NCBI RefSeq assembly: GCF_900187355.1
Contig: NZ_LT906451.1
Location: forward strand, 744,501 to 808,500
Reading direction: 5' to 3'
DNA length: 64,000 bases
DNA from: Legionella lansingensis
GTDB lineage: Bacteria; Pseudomonadota; Gammaproteobacteria; Legionellales; Legionellaceae
Shown here: positions 44,191 through 55,625 of the stretch, in pieces
How the letters are laid out: each line of letters begins with the position of its first letter
How positions within the stretch are numbered: position 1 is the first letter of the stretch
Notes under the pieces: model-generated
What the model was told of the DNA's origin: nothing
Seen by the model: only the letters and a program-made list of their open reading frames with translations
The model's database searches: none
Translations under genes and position numbers: made by a program

Positions 44191-45873
44191 TTATAAATCA
44201 GGGCCCATATTAATGACTAGCCTTGGTCCTTTATCGCTACGGTTGAAGTGGCTATTCAAAGCTTGTGCTACACCCACTTTGATAGGACCTACTGGAGAAA
44301 CCCACATCAGACCAAGACCTACGTCATTTTTTAAATCTCTGGATATTGGCATGTAAACATCGCCACTGTCAAAAAAACCAACAAAATACCAGTGATCAGT
44401 GGTTTCTTTTTGAATCTCAAGACCATTAAACGTTAGAATTTTTCCCGGTCCGAGTGAGTTATAACTGTATGCTTTAAGGTTATCCGCGCCTCCAAGCAAA
44501 AATGCTAAGGATAATGGCATTTGATTAATGTCGGTAATGGCGGTGATTCCTTGAATGGAGTGGAAATAAAAACGTGTTCGTATGGCGTCAAGCGTTAAGG
44601 CAGCCCGGAAGTTTAAAGATGCTTGGGCAAAGTTAACTTCTGACAAAACAGTTTTACTTGCTCCCAATCCATTAAGGGTTAGATTATATCCTGACGGTGA
44701 AAAAAGTTTATTCTCGGCATTTGTCCAGGTAAATGTGGCTCTGGGGAATAATGTATTTTTTTCTTCTCTTGGTTGTGTTACATAATAATAGCGTTCATAC
44801 AATCCATTTAAGGATAAGCTGCGCTGGAATCTTGGTTTGGTATGTTGCTGAGCTATAGATGTTAATACGGAATTACTGGAGCCAGAGTCATAGCTTAGAT
44901 GAGCAAGATTGGCTGTGATAGCATACTGATCGGTAATAGGGTTTGTGCCTGGAATGATGTATTGCCCTTGCAGCGCATTCTCTTTGAAAGAACCAAGAGC
45001 GATGGCATTAAATTTATGGCCAGCGGGATTAAGAGGCACGACGTGATAACCTAGTCGACCGCGTAAACCTGTATCTGTTCCGTAACCGATGCCTAAGGAA
45101 TAATTAAATCGTGGAGCAGGTTGTAAATGAACGTCCAATGGAATATACCGCGAGTTATCCATTTGAGGTTTTACTGAAACATTGCTGAAATAGCCGCTTG
45201 AGGCTAATTGATTATTGAACATCAAAATCTGATCGGTGGAGTAGGGTTGACCATATTTAAAGGGGATATAGCGTCGTAACAAATCAGGTGAAATAAAGGT
45301 AGGATCAAACCTTACTTGACCGAAATAAAATTGCGATCCCGTATCCAGAATGAGAGTGATGTCAGCGGTGTAACTGTCAGGTTGAACAAGGATTTCGGAT
45401 TTCTCAAAGTTAGCGCGTAAAAAGCCTTGATGTTCTGCTGCATTCAATAGTTTTTGTTTGAGCTGTGTATATTTAATTGTGTTTAAAGGATCCCCTTTTT
45501 TTATGGGAAGTGGTTCTAATACTCGTTTAATTAAAATGTTGTTAGCTCCTTCGCCTTTAATTTCTATGCGTACACTGTTGATATGGACTTGTGGGCCAGG
45601 ATTGATCGAGATGCGTAGCGGTTCGCGACTTAAGATATTGATTTGTGGTTTGAAATAACCATAGGGTTGCATGGCTTTAGCAGTCTGTGTGCTAAGTTCT
45701 TCAATGGATTGCGTATTTAATGGTTTATCTTTTGTAAATTCTTTGAGACGTGCCTCAATATTGGCCGTAACTTCATTGGTAACACCGGAAATATGAATGG
45801 TTGGTTCCTTGGCGGCAGGAACAGCTAAAGAAAAGCAAAGGAGTGCGAGTAAGGGATAAAGTCTTTTTTTCAT
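44191..45873 (-). CDS. tamA: Translocation and assembly module protein TamA
   Basis: A 560-residue outer-membrane protein of the Omp85 superfamily, partner of TamB. It has an N-terminal signal peptide ([20 protein letters not shown]). Three POTRA domains cover about residues 25-260 ([36 protein letters not shown]). A 16-strand beta-barrel follows and ends [21 protein letters not shown] and [12 protein letters not shown]. Lengths match the family. The start codon overlaps the mutS stop by 4 bp. Confidence 0.92.
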   Translation of the reverse strand: MKKRLYPLLALLCFSLAVPAAKEPTIHISGVTNEVTANIEARLKEFTKDKPLNTQSIEELSTQTAKAMQPYGYFKPQINILSREPLRISINPGPQVHINSVRIEIKGEGANNILIKRVLEPLPIKKGDPLNTIKYTQLKQKLLNAAEHQGFLRANFEKSEILVQPDSYTADITLILDTGSQFYFGQVRFDPTFISPDLLRRYIPFKYGQPYSTDQILMFNNQLASSGYFSNVSVKPQMDNSRYIPLDVHLQPAPRFNYSLGIGYGTDTGLRGRLGYHVVPLNPAGHKFNAIALGSFKENALQGQYIIPGTNPITDQYAITANLAHLSYDSGSSNSVLTSIAQQHTKPRFQRSLSLNGLYERYYYVTQPREEKNTLFPRATFTWTNAENKLFSPSGYNLTLNGLGASKTVLSEVNFAQASLNFRAALTLDAIRTRFYFHSIQGITAITDINQMPLSLAFLLGGADNLKAYSYNSLGPGKILTFNGLEIQKETTDHWYFVGFFDSGDVYMPISRDLKNDVGLGLMWVSPVGPIKVGVAQALNSHFNRSDKGPRLVINMGPDL

Positions 45874-48443
45874 GTCGAAGGTAAGATCATTTCTGTTCGA
45901 CGTCCTATGTTTTGATCGTCCAGATTTGCTTCTAATGACTTTAATCGATAAACAAGATCCAAGGCTTCGCGCGCAGACAAATTATCAGGGTCCACCTTTG
46001 CCAGTTCAGCAAGTATCACCGAGGTTAGTGACTTCTTTGGTGGTGTGATTTGTTTATGTTTTGGGTGTTGTACAAGATTTAATTGTTGCGTAGCTACCTG
46101 TAAAACGTCCTTTGGTATACCGGCAAGTTGTGCCACTTCCAAGCCATAGCTGCGATCAGTCGGACCTTCTTCAACCCGATATAAAAAGATGATACTGCCA
46201 GCTGCGAGAGTGGCTTTTAAGTGAATGTTTCTGATGCAATTAAAGTCTTTGGGTAGTGTGGTTAGTTCAAAATAATGAGTAGAAAATAAAGTATAAGCTC
46301 TTATATTATTGGCTAGATAAGCACAGGTTGCGTACGCTAGCGCCATCCCATCGTATGTGCTGGTGCCTCGACCTATTTCATCAATGAGTACTAAACTTTT
46401 AGCCGTTGCTTGGCGCAGGATATGAGCTGTTTCTGTCATTTCGACCATAAATGTCGAGCGCCCGGATGCAAGATCATCGCTAGCTCCGATGCGTGTAAAA
46501 ATTTTATCGATAGTCCCTATACGTGCTTCAGTGGCAGGGACATAGCTGCCAAGATGAGCCAACAGCACAATAAGGGCATTTTGACGCATATAGGTCGATT
46601 TCCCCCCCATGTTGGGTCCCGTGATTAGCAGCATGTTTTGTGATTGATTTAAGTGGAGATCATTGGCAATAAATTGCTCATATAATACCCGTTCAACGAC
46701 TGGGTGGCGACCTGCAGTAATGTGAATACCAGGTTCTGAAACCAATTGAGGTTTGCACCAATTTAAAGATTCTGCTCGCTCAGCAAACGTGGCTAGCACA
46801 TCGAGTTCGGCAATTGCCTGGGCTAGCTGGCTGAGATCAGCGATGGATTGCTGTACCTCGTCTAATAAATTTTCATAGAGCCACTTTTCTCTGGCCAAAG
46901 CCTTAACTTGTGCTGACAACACTTTTTCTTCAAATGTTTTTAATTCTGGAGTTATGTAACGCTCTGCGTTCTTTAATGTTTGTTTGCGTTGGTAAGAGAG
47001 GGGTGCTTTGTTAGCTTGGCTGCGTGGAATTTCAATATAGTAGCCTTGCACGCGATTATAACCCAATTTTAAAGACGTCAGACCGGAGCGTTGCTTTTCT
47101 GCTTCTTCCAGGGCGACAAGTTTTTCAGTAGCATGCTCATTTAAAGCTCTTAACTCATCAAGTTCTTCATCAAACCCTGGGGCAATGACTCCACCATCGC
47201 GAATGAGCATTGGCGGGTTGTCTACAATTGCACTGGCTAATAAATGCTGTAAAGTAGGTTGTGGGATAAGTTTATTAACCAGACGCTTAAGAAGAGGGGC
47301 GTCGTTTTCCTTAAGGACGGTATTTAGCTCAGGTAATAAAAGCAAAGTCTCACGTAATTGTACGAGATCTCGTGGTCTAGCTGACTTCAATGCAATTCGT
47401 GAGACAATGCGCTCGATATCACAGACTTGCCTTAATAAGGAATGAAGCACTTCAGTTTGTTTTTTTTCTAGTAACTCTGCAATTACCTGCTGCCTTTCTT
47501 GAATCAAAGCATGTGCACTTAACGGTTTTCCGAGCCAACGTTTTAAAAGGCGGCTGCCCATGGCTGAAGTTGTATTATCAAGAACTGCAAGCAGACTATT
47601 CTCACGGCCTCCTTGATAATTTTCAAATAACTCCAAATGCCTTTGAGTGGAAGCATCGAGCTGCAAATAATCACTACTTTGTTCTAGGGTTAGTTGTTTT
47701 AGATGAGGCAATGATTGTCGCTGAGTGGTTTGCAAGTACGTTAATAAACATCCTGCTGCAGCAAACGCAATACCATGCGTCCTTTCGCCCAGACCTTCTA
47801 AACTGCTTACTGCAAATTGTTGACAGAGCAGTCGACGAGCCTGTTGTAGCTCAAATTCCCAGTCAGGACGTATCTTGACAATATAATTTTCTTTTAAGTG
47901 TTGTATAAGATGATTAGGCAGTAGGATTTCCGCGGGCTTTAGACGATTGAGCTCGGCAAAAAGTTCTGCATCTTCGGTGAGTTGCAGCAAATGGAAACGC
48001 CCACTACTGAGGGAAGCCCATGCAAGCCCATATTGCTTGCGTTGCTGGTAAATAGCTAACAAGATGTTATCCTGTCTGGCATCAAGTAAGGCTTCATCGG
48101 TGACTGTTCCAGGGGTGATAATACGAGTTACCTGGCGTTCCATAGGTCCTTTACTTGTGGCTGGATCACCTATTTGCTCACAAATAGCAACCGATTCCCC
48201 CTGTTTTAATAGTCTCGCAAGATAATTTTCTACGGCATGATAGGGTACACCCGCCATGGGAATAGGCTTATCGGCGGATTGCCCGCGATGCGTTAAGGTA
48301 AGGTCAAGTAGCTTGGCTGCTCGTTTAGCATCATCATAAAACAGTTCGTAAAAATCACCCATGCGATAGAAGAGAAGCATGTCAGGATATTCCGCTTTGA
48401 TGCTTAAATATTGTTGGATCATGGGGGTATGTGTTACAGACAT
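45870..48443 (-). CDS. mutS: DNA mismatch repair protein MutS
   Basis: The 857-residue mismatch-recognition ATPase. The N-terminal mismatch-binding motif is [15 protein letters not shown] (Phe and Glu that insert at the mismatch, about residues 36-38). The Walker A motif is [13 protein letters not shown] (about 616), followed by [27 protein letters not shown] and FSTHYFELT. Length is normal. It is the first gene of a cluster going on into tamA, tamB and hemB with overlaps of 4 bp, 0 bp and a 2-bp gap, so co-expression is likely. Confidence 0.97.
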   Translation of the reverse strand: MSVTHTPMIQQYLSIKAEYPDMLLFYRMGDFYELFYDDAKRAAKLLDLTLTHRGQSADKPIPMAGVPYHAVENYLARLLKQGESVAICEQIGDPATSKGPMERQVTRIITPGTVTDEALLDARQDNILLAIYQQRKQYGLAWASLSSGRFHLLQLTEDAELFAELNRLKPAEILLPNHLIQHLKENYIVKIRPDWEFELQQARRLLCQQFAVSSLEGLGERTHGIAFAAAGCLLTYLQTTQRQSLPHLKQLTLEQSSDYLQLDASTQRHLELFENYQGGRENSLLAVLDNTTSAMGSRLLKRWLGKPLSAHALIQERQQVIAELLEKKQTEVLHSLLRQVCDIERIVSRIALKSARPRDLVQLRETLLLLPELNTVLKENDAPLLKRLVNKLIPQPTLQHLLASAIVDNPPMLIRDGGVIAPGFDEELDELRALNEHATEKLVALEEAEKQRSGLTSLKLGYNRVQGYYIEIPRSQANKAPLSYQRKQTLKNAERYITPELKTFEEKVLSAQVKALAREKWLYENLLDEVQQSIADLSQLAQAIAELDVLATFAERAESLNWCKPQLVSEPGIHITAGRHPVVERVLYEQFIANDLHLNQSQNMLLITGPNMGGKSTYMRQNALIVLLAHLGSYVPATEARIGTIDKIFTRIGASDDLASGRSTFMVEMTETAHILRQATAKSLVLIDEIGRGTSTYDGMALAYATCAYLANNIRAYTLFSTHYFELTTLPKDFNCIRNIHLKATLAAGSIIFLYRVEEGPTDRSYGLEVAQLAGIPKDVLQVATQQLNLVQHPKHKQITPPKKSLTSVILAELAKVDPDNLSAREALDLVYRLKSLEANLDDQNIGRRTEMILPST

Positions 48444-48715
48444 GGATATTAATAAGAAGTAGAGTTTAGTGGGATTCTAACAAATGGTCCAACGTAAGTC
48501 AGTACGTGTCTATCTTGGGGGTGAAGGATGAAATTCATTGATATCTAATGAGAATGAATCTACCCGTTTGGCAAAAAAATACCTCAAGAGTTTTTAATTT
48601 GTCCGAATGCAAAGTTTATTTACTTTTGAGAGTTGTAAGTCCTTCACTTAAGGCAAATTTTTGTTAGACTATTGAAGGGATTTTAAAACCTATGATCAAC
48701 TACGGAGAATGAATT

Positions 48716-48892
48716 ATGAAACGTTTAGCTTTTCTAGCTGTAACCGCATTTCTAGCGGTATTACTCTCTGCTTGTGGTGAAAGCGCCGAGAAAAAAGCTG
48801 AGGATGGCGCTGCAACTACTGTAGAGCAACAACAGCAGCAAGGTCAGCCTTCTGATACTAGCACCGGACAACCAAGTCAACCTACTCAGTAA
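48716..48892 (+). CDS. Small lipoprotein
   Basis: A 58-residue precursor with a lipoprotein signal peptide: MKRLAFLAVTAFLAVLLSAC, lipobox LSAC with Cys20 as the lipidation site. The mature peptide is 39 residues, rich in Glu, Gln, Ser and Thr (a QQQQQ run), and probably disordered. TACGGAG precedes the start, and a strong terminator follows 18 bases after the stop. It is too short for many gene finders. Homologues and function are not known to me. Confidence 0.85.
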   Translation: MKRLAFLAVTAFLAVLLSACGESAEKKAEDGAATTVEQQQQQGQPSDTSTGQPSQPTQ

Positions 48893-48910
48893 TTCACGAC
48901 TACGGTTTTA

Positions 48911-48938
48911 AACCCCGCTAACCCGCGGGGTTTTTTTT
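48911..48938 (+). terminator. Rho-independent terminator after the lipoprotein gene
   Basis: AACCCCGC (48911-48918) pairs with GCGGGGTT (48925-48932) and is followed by a continuous T run (48931-48938). It sits between the lipoprotein gene and cinA. Confidence 0.92.
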
Positions 48939-48953
48939 AATCGGGGCAACAAA

Positions 48954-49454
48954 ATGAACGACTTGGCTAGATTGGTACGCAAGCTGACAAACAGGCTTCA
49001 TACAATGCATTTGCAGATTGCCACCGCTGAATCATGTACTGGAGGTTTGATTGCGGGTCTATTAACTGACTTGCCTGGAAGTTCTCATTGGTTTGAAAGA
49101 GGTTTTGTCACTTACAGTAACTTAGCAAAAGAAGAGATGTTAGGGATAACTCCAGATCTCATTCAGCTACATGGGGCGGTAAGCGAGCAGATTGCCGAAG
49201 CAATGGCACTGGGTGCATTACGCTACAGTGCTGCTGATATTTCTTTGGCAGTAACAGGAATTGCTGGTCCAGAGGGCGGTAGTGCCCACAAGCCTGTTGG
49301 GACGGTTTGTTTTGCGTGGGCTATGCGTGAGCAAGCAGCAACAAGTATCCGCTGTCACTTCCCTGAGCTTTCTCGCAAAAAAGTTCGGCAATTGGCTTGC
49401 AGTCGTGCTTTGGAAGGTATGATTTCCTACCTAGGTGATAAAGCGCAGTTTTAA
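48954..49454 (+). CDS. pncC: CinA-family nicotinamide-nucleotide amidohydrolase
   Basis: A 166-residue enzyme that deamidates nicotinamide mononucleotide to nicotinic acid mononucleotide in NAD recycling. The motif [22 protein letters not shown] (about residues 22-43), the [15 protein letters not shown] segment and [12 protein letters not shown] are typical of CinA C-terminal domains. It is a stand-alone domain without the N-terminal MoCF part, as in E. coli YgaD/PncC. Its place just before recA is conserved in many gamma-proteobacteria. Confidence 0.94.
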   Translation: MNDLARLVRKLTNRLHTMHLQIATAESCTGGLIAGLLTDLPGSSHWFERGFVTYSNLAKEEMLGITPDLIQLHGAVSEQIAEAMALGALRYSAADISLAVTGIAGPEGGSAHKPVGTVCFAWAMREQAATSIRCHFPELSRKKVRQLACSRALEGMISYLGDKAQF

Positions 49455-49534
49455 TCACACTCCAAAGGAAGGTTAAGTTTACGCAGACCCACATCTGTGT
49501 GATAATTTGCCCTTTGCACAAAAGTGAGCGAAAT

Positions 49535-50581
49535 ATGGAAGATAATAAACAAAAAGCTTTAAGTGCGGCTCTCGCCCAAATTGAACGTCAATTTGGTAAA
49601 GGCTCTGTAATGCGCATGGGTGATAATCAGGCAGTGCGCGATATTGAAGCCATTTCTACCGGTTCATTAGGTCTTGATATTGCTTTGGGCATAGGTGGCT
49701 TGCCCCGAGGACGAGTTGTTGAAATTTATGGCCCTGAATCGTCAGGAAAAACAACACTCACGCTACAAGTCATTGCTGAATGTCAGAAAAAAGGTGGCAC
49801 AGCGGCATTTGTGGATGCAGAACACGCGCTTGATCCCAGCTATGCTGCCAAACTCGGTGTGAACGTAGATGAATTATTGGTTTCTCAGCCTGATACAGGT
49901 GAACAAGCATTGGAAATTACCGATATGCTGGTTCGTTCTGCTGCCGTGGACGTTATTATTGTCGATTCCGTTGCCGCATTAACACCTAAGGCTGAGATTG
50001 AAGGCGAGATGGGAGATGCACATGTGGGTCTTCAAGCACGATTAATGTCGCAAGCTTTACGTAAATTGACAGCCAACATTAAGCGTTCTAACACACTTGT
50101 CATTTTTATTAACCAGATTCGTATGAAAATTGGGGTTATGTTTGGTAATCCTGAGACGACAACTGGCGGTAATGCGCTCAAATTTTACGCTTCTGTGCGT
50201 TTGGATATACGACGTGTCGGTTCAATCAAAAAGGGTGATGAGATTTTAGGTAGCGAAACACGGGTGAAAGTCGTTAAAAATAAAGTTGCTCCGCCCTTTA
50301 AAACTACGGATTTCGATATTCTTTATAATGAAGGGATTTCCCGAGAAAGCGAAATTATCAACTTGGGTGCACAACTAGGTCTTATTGAGAAATCAGGTGC
50401 CTGGTATAGTTATAATCAAGAAAAGATTGGCCAAGGTAAAGACAATGTTCGTCAATATTTGAAAGATAATCCTCAAATAGCTCAGACATTAGAACAGCAA
50501 ATCAGGGCTGAATTGTTAGTGAAAAAATTGCCAACAAGCGGTAATGTGGAAGAAGAAGTATTAGAGAGCATCGATGAGTAA
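49535..50581 (+). CDS. recA: Recombinase A
   Basis: The 348-residue DNA strand-exchange protein central to homologous recombination. The ATP-binding motif GPESSGKTT is near residue 66, followed by [24 protein letters not shown] and [24 protein letters not shown] 49535 ([13 protein letters not shown]) is preceded by AAGTGAG; the longer reading from 49499 has no counterpart in the family. I see no LexA-type operator upstream, consistent with Legionella lacking LexA. It overlaps recX by 8 bp. Confidence 0.98.
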   Translation: MEDNKQKALSAALAQIERQFGKGSVMRMGDNQAVRDIEAISTGSLGLDIALGIGGLPRGRVVEIYGPESSGKTTLTLQVIAECQKKGGTAAFVDAEHALDPSYAAKLGVNVDELLVSQPDTGEQALEITDMLVRSAAVDVIIVDSVAALTPKAEIEGEMGDAHVGLQARLMSQALRKLTANIKRSNTLVIFINQIRMKIGVMFGNPETTTGGNALKFYASVRLDIRRVGSIKKGDEILGSETRVKVVKNKVAPPFKTTDFDILYNEGISRESEIINLGAQLGLIEKSGAWYSYNQEKIGQGKDNVRQYLKDNPQIAQTLEQQIRAELLVKKLPTSGNVEEEVLESIDE

Positions 50582-51008
50582 AGCAATGGACTGTGCATTG
50601 CGTCTGCTTGCCAGGCGCGAGCATGGTGCCAAAGAGTTAGCGGATAAATTAGCACAAAAAGGTTATAGTAAAGCGGAAATTGATGAGGCGATTGTGAGAT
50701 GCCAGAGTCTAGGTTTGCAAAGTGATGTACGTTTTGTTGAATCTGTATGTTCCATACGTATTCGTCAAGGTTGTGGTCCTTTGAAGATTATTCAAGAATT
50801 GCAGGCAAAGCAGATTGCTCGTGAATTGATTGATGAAGTTCTCGAACAAGAACGTGATAATTGGCTTAAGCTTGCTCAAGCAGTTTGGGAAAAAAAATTT
50901 AAGAGCCAGGAAGTGTTGTCTTATTCTGAGTTACAGAAAGGCCAGCGTTTTTTGTCCTATCGTGGCTTCCCAGCTGAGATTATCGCAAAGTTAGTGAAGG
51001 AAAGTTAG
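50574..51008 (+). CDS. recX: Regulatory protein RecX
   Basis: A 144-residue helical protein that binds the RecA filament and limits its activity. The family's three-helix repeats are visible ([63 protein letters not shown]). It overlaps recA by 8 bp, the usual arrangement, so its expression tracks recA. A palindromic repeat fills the gap to alaS. Confidence 0.93.
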   Translation: MSKAMDCALRLLARREHGAKELADKLAQKGYSKAEIDEAIVRCQSLGLQSDVRFVESVCSIRIRQGCGPLKIIQELQAKQIARELIDEVLEQERDNWLKLAQAVWEKKFKSQEVLSYSELQKGQRFLSYRGFPAEIIAKLVKES

Positions 51009-51020
51009 ATATTTGCTCCC

Positions 51021-51105
51021 TTTCCCTCTCTCACAAGGGGAGAGGGAATATAAATACCTCTCCCCTTGTGGAAGAGGTCGACGCGCATAGCGCGTGAGGG
51101 GTAAA
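51021..51105. repeat. CTCTCCCC-type repeat between recX and alaS
   Basis: CCCTCTCTCACAAGGGGAGAGGG is followed by CCTCTCCCCTTGTGGAAGAGG and GTCGACGCGCATAGCGCGTGAG. The same three blocks, in another order, are found in frame inside tamB (43305-43436). It could act as a partial terminator between recX and alaS. Confidence 0.82.
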
Positions 51106-51163
51106 TCGAAAATCAAGCCATTTGGGCTCAAGGCTATAATAATAGATTATGAATTATAAAAGC

Positions 51164-53755
51164 ATGAAAAGTTCAGAAATTAGAAAAGCATTTATTGATT
51201 ATTTTGCTGAAAGAGGCCATCAGGTTGTGGAATCAAGCTCTCTTATACCAGGGAATGATCCAACCTTGCTATTCACCAATGCGGGCATGGTCCAATTTAA
51301 AGACATCTTTCTTGGCTTAGAAACCCGTTCTTATAAACGAGCAGTTAGTTCTCAACGATGTGTTCGTGCAGGGGGAAAGCATAACGATTTAGAAAATGTT
51401 GGTTACACAGCAAGGCATCATACTTTTTTTGAAATGCTTGGTAATTTTAGTTTTGGTGATTACTTCAAGCGTGAAGCAATTCACTATGCTTGGGAGTTTT
51501 TAACTACTGTATTGAAATTACCTCCTGAGCGTCTGTGGATAACTGTTTTTGAAGATGATGATGAAGCTGCTGATATCTGGTTGAAAGAAATAGGCGTTTC
51601 ATCTGCGCGCTTTTCACGTTGTGGAGAAAAGCATAATTTTTGGTCTATGGGGGACACAGGACCTTGTGGACCATGTACAGAAATTTTTTATGATCATGGA
51701 CCTGAAATTGCTGGTGGTCCTCCGGGTAGTCCAGATGAAGATGGGGACCGATACATTGAAATCTGGAACCTGGTATTCATGCAATATAACCGTGATAAAG
51801 ACGGCAATCTACATCCCTTACCTAAGCCATCAGTAGATACTGGAATGGGGCTTGAACGGGTTACAGCGGTGGTTCAAGGTGTTCATAACAATTACCATAT
51901 TGATAGTTTCCAGCATTTAATCCGTGCTATATGCTCATTAAAATCAGGGATTGACCCCCACCATGCTTCCTCAAAAGTCATTGCAGATCATATTCGTGCT
52001 TGTTCATTTTTAATTGCTGATGGGGTGATGCCCAGTAATGAGGGAAGAGGTTACGTTTTACGTCGTATTATTCGCAGAGCCGTACGTCACGGCAGTAAAT
52101 TGGGTTTGCCAACCCCTTTCTTTTGTAAACTGGTAAAACCTCTCATCGAAGTCATGGGTGATGCTTATCCTGAATTAATTAGCAGCCATGCCCAACTTGA
52201 GCGAGTTTTGACTCAAGAAGAAAATCAGTTTGCTCGCACGCTTGAACAAGGTTTGCGCTTATTGCAGGAGCAAATTCAACTTCTCGATACCAAAGAAATC
52301 CCAGGTGATGTAGCGTTTAAGCTATATGATACTTATGGATTTCCTGTGGATTTAACTGCCGATATTGCACGTGAACAAGGCTTGTCCATTGATATGGATG
52401 GCTTCAATCAATGCATGCAGCAACAACGAGAATTGTCACAGGCAGCAAGCCAGTTTACGACAGATTATTCAAGCACAACCCAGCTTGCCGAGTCTTCCAT
52501 GTTTCATGGCTATGAGAAGATTAGTTTACCTGCAAATATTGCTGCCATTCTCGATAATGGTAAAAAAATAGAAAAATTATCCGCAGGGGATAAAGGCGCA
52601 GTCATTCTTGATCACACACCTTTTTATGCAGAGAGTGGGGGGCAGGTTGGCGATCGTGGTCAGTTGATTAGTAGTGGTAAAGCGGTGTTTCAAGTCCAAG
52701 ACACCCAGCGCATTGGTAGGGCAATTGTCCATTATGGTGAATTATTAAGCGGAGAATTGGCTGTGGGAGAACACGTAAATGCCGAAGTCGATGGTGAAAG
52801 ACGGCAAGCTATTCGCTTAAATCATACGGCAACGCATTTATTGCACGCAGCACTAAAAGTCATTGTTGGTCCGCATGTGCAGCAAAAAGGATCTTTGGTT
52901 GATGCAGAAAGGGCGCGTTTTGATTTTTCCCATTTTGAAGCGCTTACCCCGACACAACTGCATGAGTTGGAAGCGCTGGTGAATGAGAGGATTCGTGCAA
53001 ACGATAAAGTAGTAACGGAGCTGATGGACATCGAGGCCGCAAAAAAAAGCGGCGCTGTGGCTTTATTTGGAGAAAAATACAGCGATTCTGTTCGGGTCTT
53101 ATCTATGGGAGATTTCTCTAAGGAATTATGTGGGGGCACGCATGCTTCACGAACAGGAGATATTGGTCTTTTTAAAATTGTCGCTGAGTATGGTATAGCG
53201 AGCGGTATAAGGCGAATAGAACTTGTCACAGGATCCTACGCTCTAAATTGGGTGAATCAACAATTGGACAATTTGGATCTCTTGGCTTTGAAACTTAAAA
53301 CGTCTATCGCAAATGTACCAGAGAAATTGTCACAATTTTTGCATGATGCAAAGCAACAAGAAAAAGAATTAACGCGTTTACAAGCGAAGTTAACGGCGAA
53401 ATCAAGTGCGGATTTACTCTCTGAGGTGCAGGTGGTTGATGATGTTAACTTGCTGGTGAAGCAATTAGATAATAGGGACAGTCACGCATTGAGAACAACG
53501 TTGGATCAGCTGAAATCTAGCTTGGATAACGCAGTTATTGTGTTGTTTGCTATTGATGAGGACAAGATGAATGTTGTTGCTGGAGTGAGCAAAAATCTTT
53601 TAGGTCGAGTACCAACTGCCGCGGTATTAGTAAAGCATTTATGTGGCAAAGGTGGTGGGAGAGAGGATATGGCTCAAGGTGGAGGACGTGTTCCAGAGGA
53701 TCTCAAGGAAAAGATTTCGCAGATTAAAACAATGATCGTTGAGCACGCGGTTTAA
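51164..53755 (+). CDS. alaS: Alanyl-tRNA synthetase
   Basis: About 863 residues; charges tRNA-Ala and edits mis-charged Ser and Gly. The aminoacylation core has LFTNAGMVQFKDIFLG and RHHTFFEMLGNFSFGDYFK. The editing domain has the zinc ligands HTATH (LNHTATHLLHAAL) and CGGTH (ELCGGTHASRTGDIG). The C-terminal C-Ala domain ends GGGREDMAQGGG. ATG 51164 (MKSSEIRKAF) aligns with the usual N-terminus; ATG 51149 would add five residues. recA-recX-alaS is a conserved gene order. Confidence 0.96.
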   Translation: MKSSEIRKAFIDYFAERGHQVVESSSLIPGNDPTLLFTNAGMVQFKDIFLGLETRSYKRAVSSQRCVRAGGKHNDLENVGYTARHHTFFEMLGNFSFGDYFKREAIHYAWEFLTTVLKLPPERLWITVFEDDDEAADIWLKEIGVSSARFSRCGEKHNFWSMGDTGPCGPCTEIFYDHGPEIAGGPPGSPDEDGDRYIEIWNLVFMQYNRDKDGNLHPLPKPSVDTGMGLERVTAVVQGVHNNYHIDSFQHLIRAICSLKSGIDPHHASSKVIADHIRACSFLIADGVMPSNEGRGYVLRRIIRRAVRHGSKLGLPTPFFCKLVKPLIEVMGDAYPELISSHAQLERVLTQEENQFARTLEQGLRLLQEQIQLLDTKEIPGDVAFKLYDTYGFPVDLTADIAREQGLSIDMDGFNQCMQQQRELSQAASQFTTDYSSTTQLAESSMFHGYEKISLPANIAAILDNGKKIEKLSAGDKGAVILDHTPFYAESGGQVGDRGQLISSGKAVFQVQDTQRIGRAIVHYGELLSGELAVGEHVNAEVDGERRQAIRLNHTATHLLHAALKVIVGPHVQQKGSLVDAERARFDFSHFEALTPTQLHELEALVNERIRANDKVVTELMDIEAAKKSGAVALFGEKYSDSVRVLSMGDFSKELCGGTHASRTGDIGLFKIVAEYGIASGIRRIELVTGSYALNWVNQQLDNLDLLALKLKTSIANVPEKLSQFLHDAKQQEKELTRLQAKLTAKSSADLLSEVQVVDDVNLLVKQLDNRDSHALRTTLDQLKSSLDNAVIVLFAIDEDKMNVVAGVSKNLLGRVPTAAVLVKHLCGKGGGREDMAQGGGRVPEDLKEKISQIKTMIVEHAV

Positions 53756-53778
53756 CAAGAAAAAGACGGGGTGCTGAC

Positions 53779-55068
53779 ATGGCATTACTGGTGCAAAAAT
53801 TTGGTGGGACATCGCTAGCTACGCTAGCACATATTCATCACGCAGCTGATGTTGTAGCAAAGGCGAAGCAAGCGGGGCATAGTGTAGTCGTTATTGTATC
53901 TGCTATGAGTGGTGAAACAGACAAGCTTATAGGTTTTGCCAATGATCTTTGTGAATACCCTGATGAACGAGAATACGCTGCCCTTGTGTCTACTGGGGAA
54001 CAAGTATCCATGGCCTTGATGGCGATGGCTTTAATTAACCGAGGAGTAAAGGCGCGTTCTTATACTGGGGCACAGGCAAGAATTCAGACGTGTAGTCAGT
54101 TTAAAAAAGCGCGTATCCAAGCGATTGATACCCAGCCCATACTTAAGGATATTGAAGAAGGCACTGTTGTTGTCATTGCTGGTTTTCAGGGTGTAGATAA
54201 GGATGGAAATATCACGACCTTAGGACGAGGGGGGTCGGACACTACTGCAGTAGCAATTGCCGCAGCGCTTAATGCCGATGAGTGTCAAATTTATACTGAT
54301 GTGGATGGTGTTTATACCACAGATCCCAGAATTGTCCCTGACGCCAAACGCCTAGAGCAGATCACTTTTGAAGAAATGCTCGAATTGTCTAGTTTAGGAG
54401 CAAAGGTTTTACAGATCCGTGCAGTTGAATTTGCCGGAAAATACAATATTCCACTACGGGTTTTGTCTTCATCACAAGAAGGTCCGGGTACCTTAATCAC
54501 TTATCAAAAAAACAGTATGGAGGCTCTCTCTGTAACAGGAATTGCTTTTAGCCGTAAAGAAGCGAAGGTCACTTTGTCGGGGGTACCTGATTCTCCTGGG
54601 ATTGCTTCAGGTATTTTAGCTGAAATCAGTGATATTGGTGTTAATGTTGATATGATAGTACAACATTTGTCTGCACCTGGGAAAACTGACTTTACCTTTA
54701 CTGTTCATTGTGATGAATATCAGGCAACACTCAAACAGTTACGGAAGATTGCAAAACATTTAAAAGCGGAGGAAGTGAAAGGAGTGACTGGCCTTGCAAA
54801 GCTATCCTTGGTTGGTGCAGGACTCAAAAGTCATCCTGAAGTCGCAACCATCATGTTTAAGACTTTGGCGACAAAGGGAATTAATATCCAACTTATTGCT
54901 ACTTCAGAAATCAAAATTTCGGTATTAATCGACACGATATTGTTGGATGAAGGGGTTCGTGCGCTCCATAGCGTTTTTCGGCTAGAGGGTGATGGTCGTG
55001 ACGAGTCCCGTAGGTCACTAGGAAACGAGCCAGGTACGTTTGCTGCATTAGGAAATTTGAATACCTAA
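53779..55068 (+). CDS. lysC: Aspartate kinase
   Basis: A 429-residue monofunctional aspartokinase, making aspartyl-phosphate for lysine, methionine and threonine. The N-terminus is ALLVQKFGGTSLA; LGRGGSDTTAVAIAAALNAD and YTDVDGVYTTDPRIVPDAK follow. Two C-terminal ACT domains (from about residue 265) sense end products. This is the second aspartokinase here, besides the kinase half of the fusion at 35436, so flux may be split between lysine and the other branches. It begins 24 bases after alaS. The lysC-alaS neighbourhood occurs in pseudomonads, usually followed by csrA, which is not present here. Confidence 0.96.
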   Translation: MALLVQKFGGTSLATLAHIHHAADVVAKAKQAGHSVVVIVSAMSGETDKLIGFANDLCEYPDEREYAALVSTGEQVSMALMAMALINRGVKARSYTGAQARIQTCSQFKKARIQAIDTQPILKDIEEGTVVVIAGFQGVDKDGNITTLGRGGSDTTAVAIAAALNADECQIYTDVDGVYTTDPRIVPDAKRLEQITFEEMLELSSLGAKVLQIRAVEFAGKYNIPLRVLSSSQEGPGTLITYQKNSMEALSVTGIAFSRKEAKVTLSGVPDSPGIASGILAEISDIGVNVDMIVQHLSAPGKTDFTFTVHCDEYQATLKQLRKIAKHLKAEEVKGVTGLAKLSLVGAGLKSHPEVATIMFKTLATKGINIQLIATSEIKISVLIDTILLDEGVRALHSVFRLEGDGRDESRRSLGNEPGTFAALGNLNT

Positions 55069-55079
55069 CGAGCGGATAA

Positions 55080-55475
55080 ATGAAATTTTTGCGTGAGTTT
55101 AAGCAATTTGCAACGCGTGGCAATGTGATGGATCTTGCTGTGGCAGTGGTGATTGGTGCTGCTTTTGGCAAAATTGTTTCTTCGCTTGTTGATGGCATCA
55201 TCATGCCCCTAATGGGTTTATTGTTAGGAGGGATTGATATTAGCGATAAGTCACTTAAAATTGGTGAAGCAGTCATAAAATGGGGCGCTTTTCTGCAAAC
55301 GATCATCGACTTTACTATCATCGCCTTTGCCATTTTTGTCGCGATTAAATTCATTAATGTATTACAAATTAAGCGGGAAAAAGAAGCGGAAAGGGTTACC
55401 AGAGAAGAGGCATTGCTAACGGAAATTAGAGATTTGTTGCGTGCGGGGGTTATGGATAAAAATAAGAGTAAATAG
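55080..55475 (+). CDS. mscL: Large-conductance mechanosensitive channel
   Basis: A 131-residue pentameric channel that opens under membrane tension to release solutes during osmotic downshock. It starts [44 protein letters not shown], with the gate glycines in the first helix. The second helix is [23 protein letters not shown], and a charged C-terminal helix follows. It lies 11 bases after lysC and may be read from the same transcript. Confidence 0.96.
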   Translation: MKFLREFKQFATRGNVMDLAVAVVIGAAFGKIVSSLVDGIIMPLMGLLLGGIDISDKSLKIGEAVIKWGAFLQTIIDFTIIAFAIFVAIKFINVLQIKREKEAERVTREEALLTEIRDLLRAGVMDKNKSK

Positions 55476-55625
55476 AGCACGCCAAAACCCATATTGGGCA
55501 ATTATTGATTAATATGGTATTATTTACGCAAGCTTTAGCCCCCTGCTGACTAAAAGTATCATTTGGCAAACTGTAATTTAAAAAATAAAGTAGGAAACGT
55601 CCCTAAGTATTAACATAGATTTCTA

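Noticed and set aside
49455-49534. LexA/SOS operator upstream of recA
   Set aside because: No CTG-N10-CAG-type palindrome fits, and Legionella relatives lack LexA.
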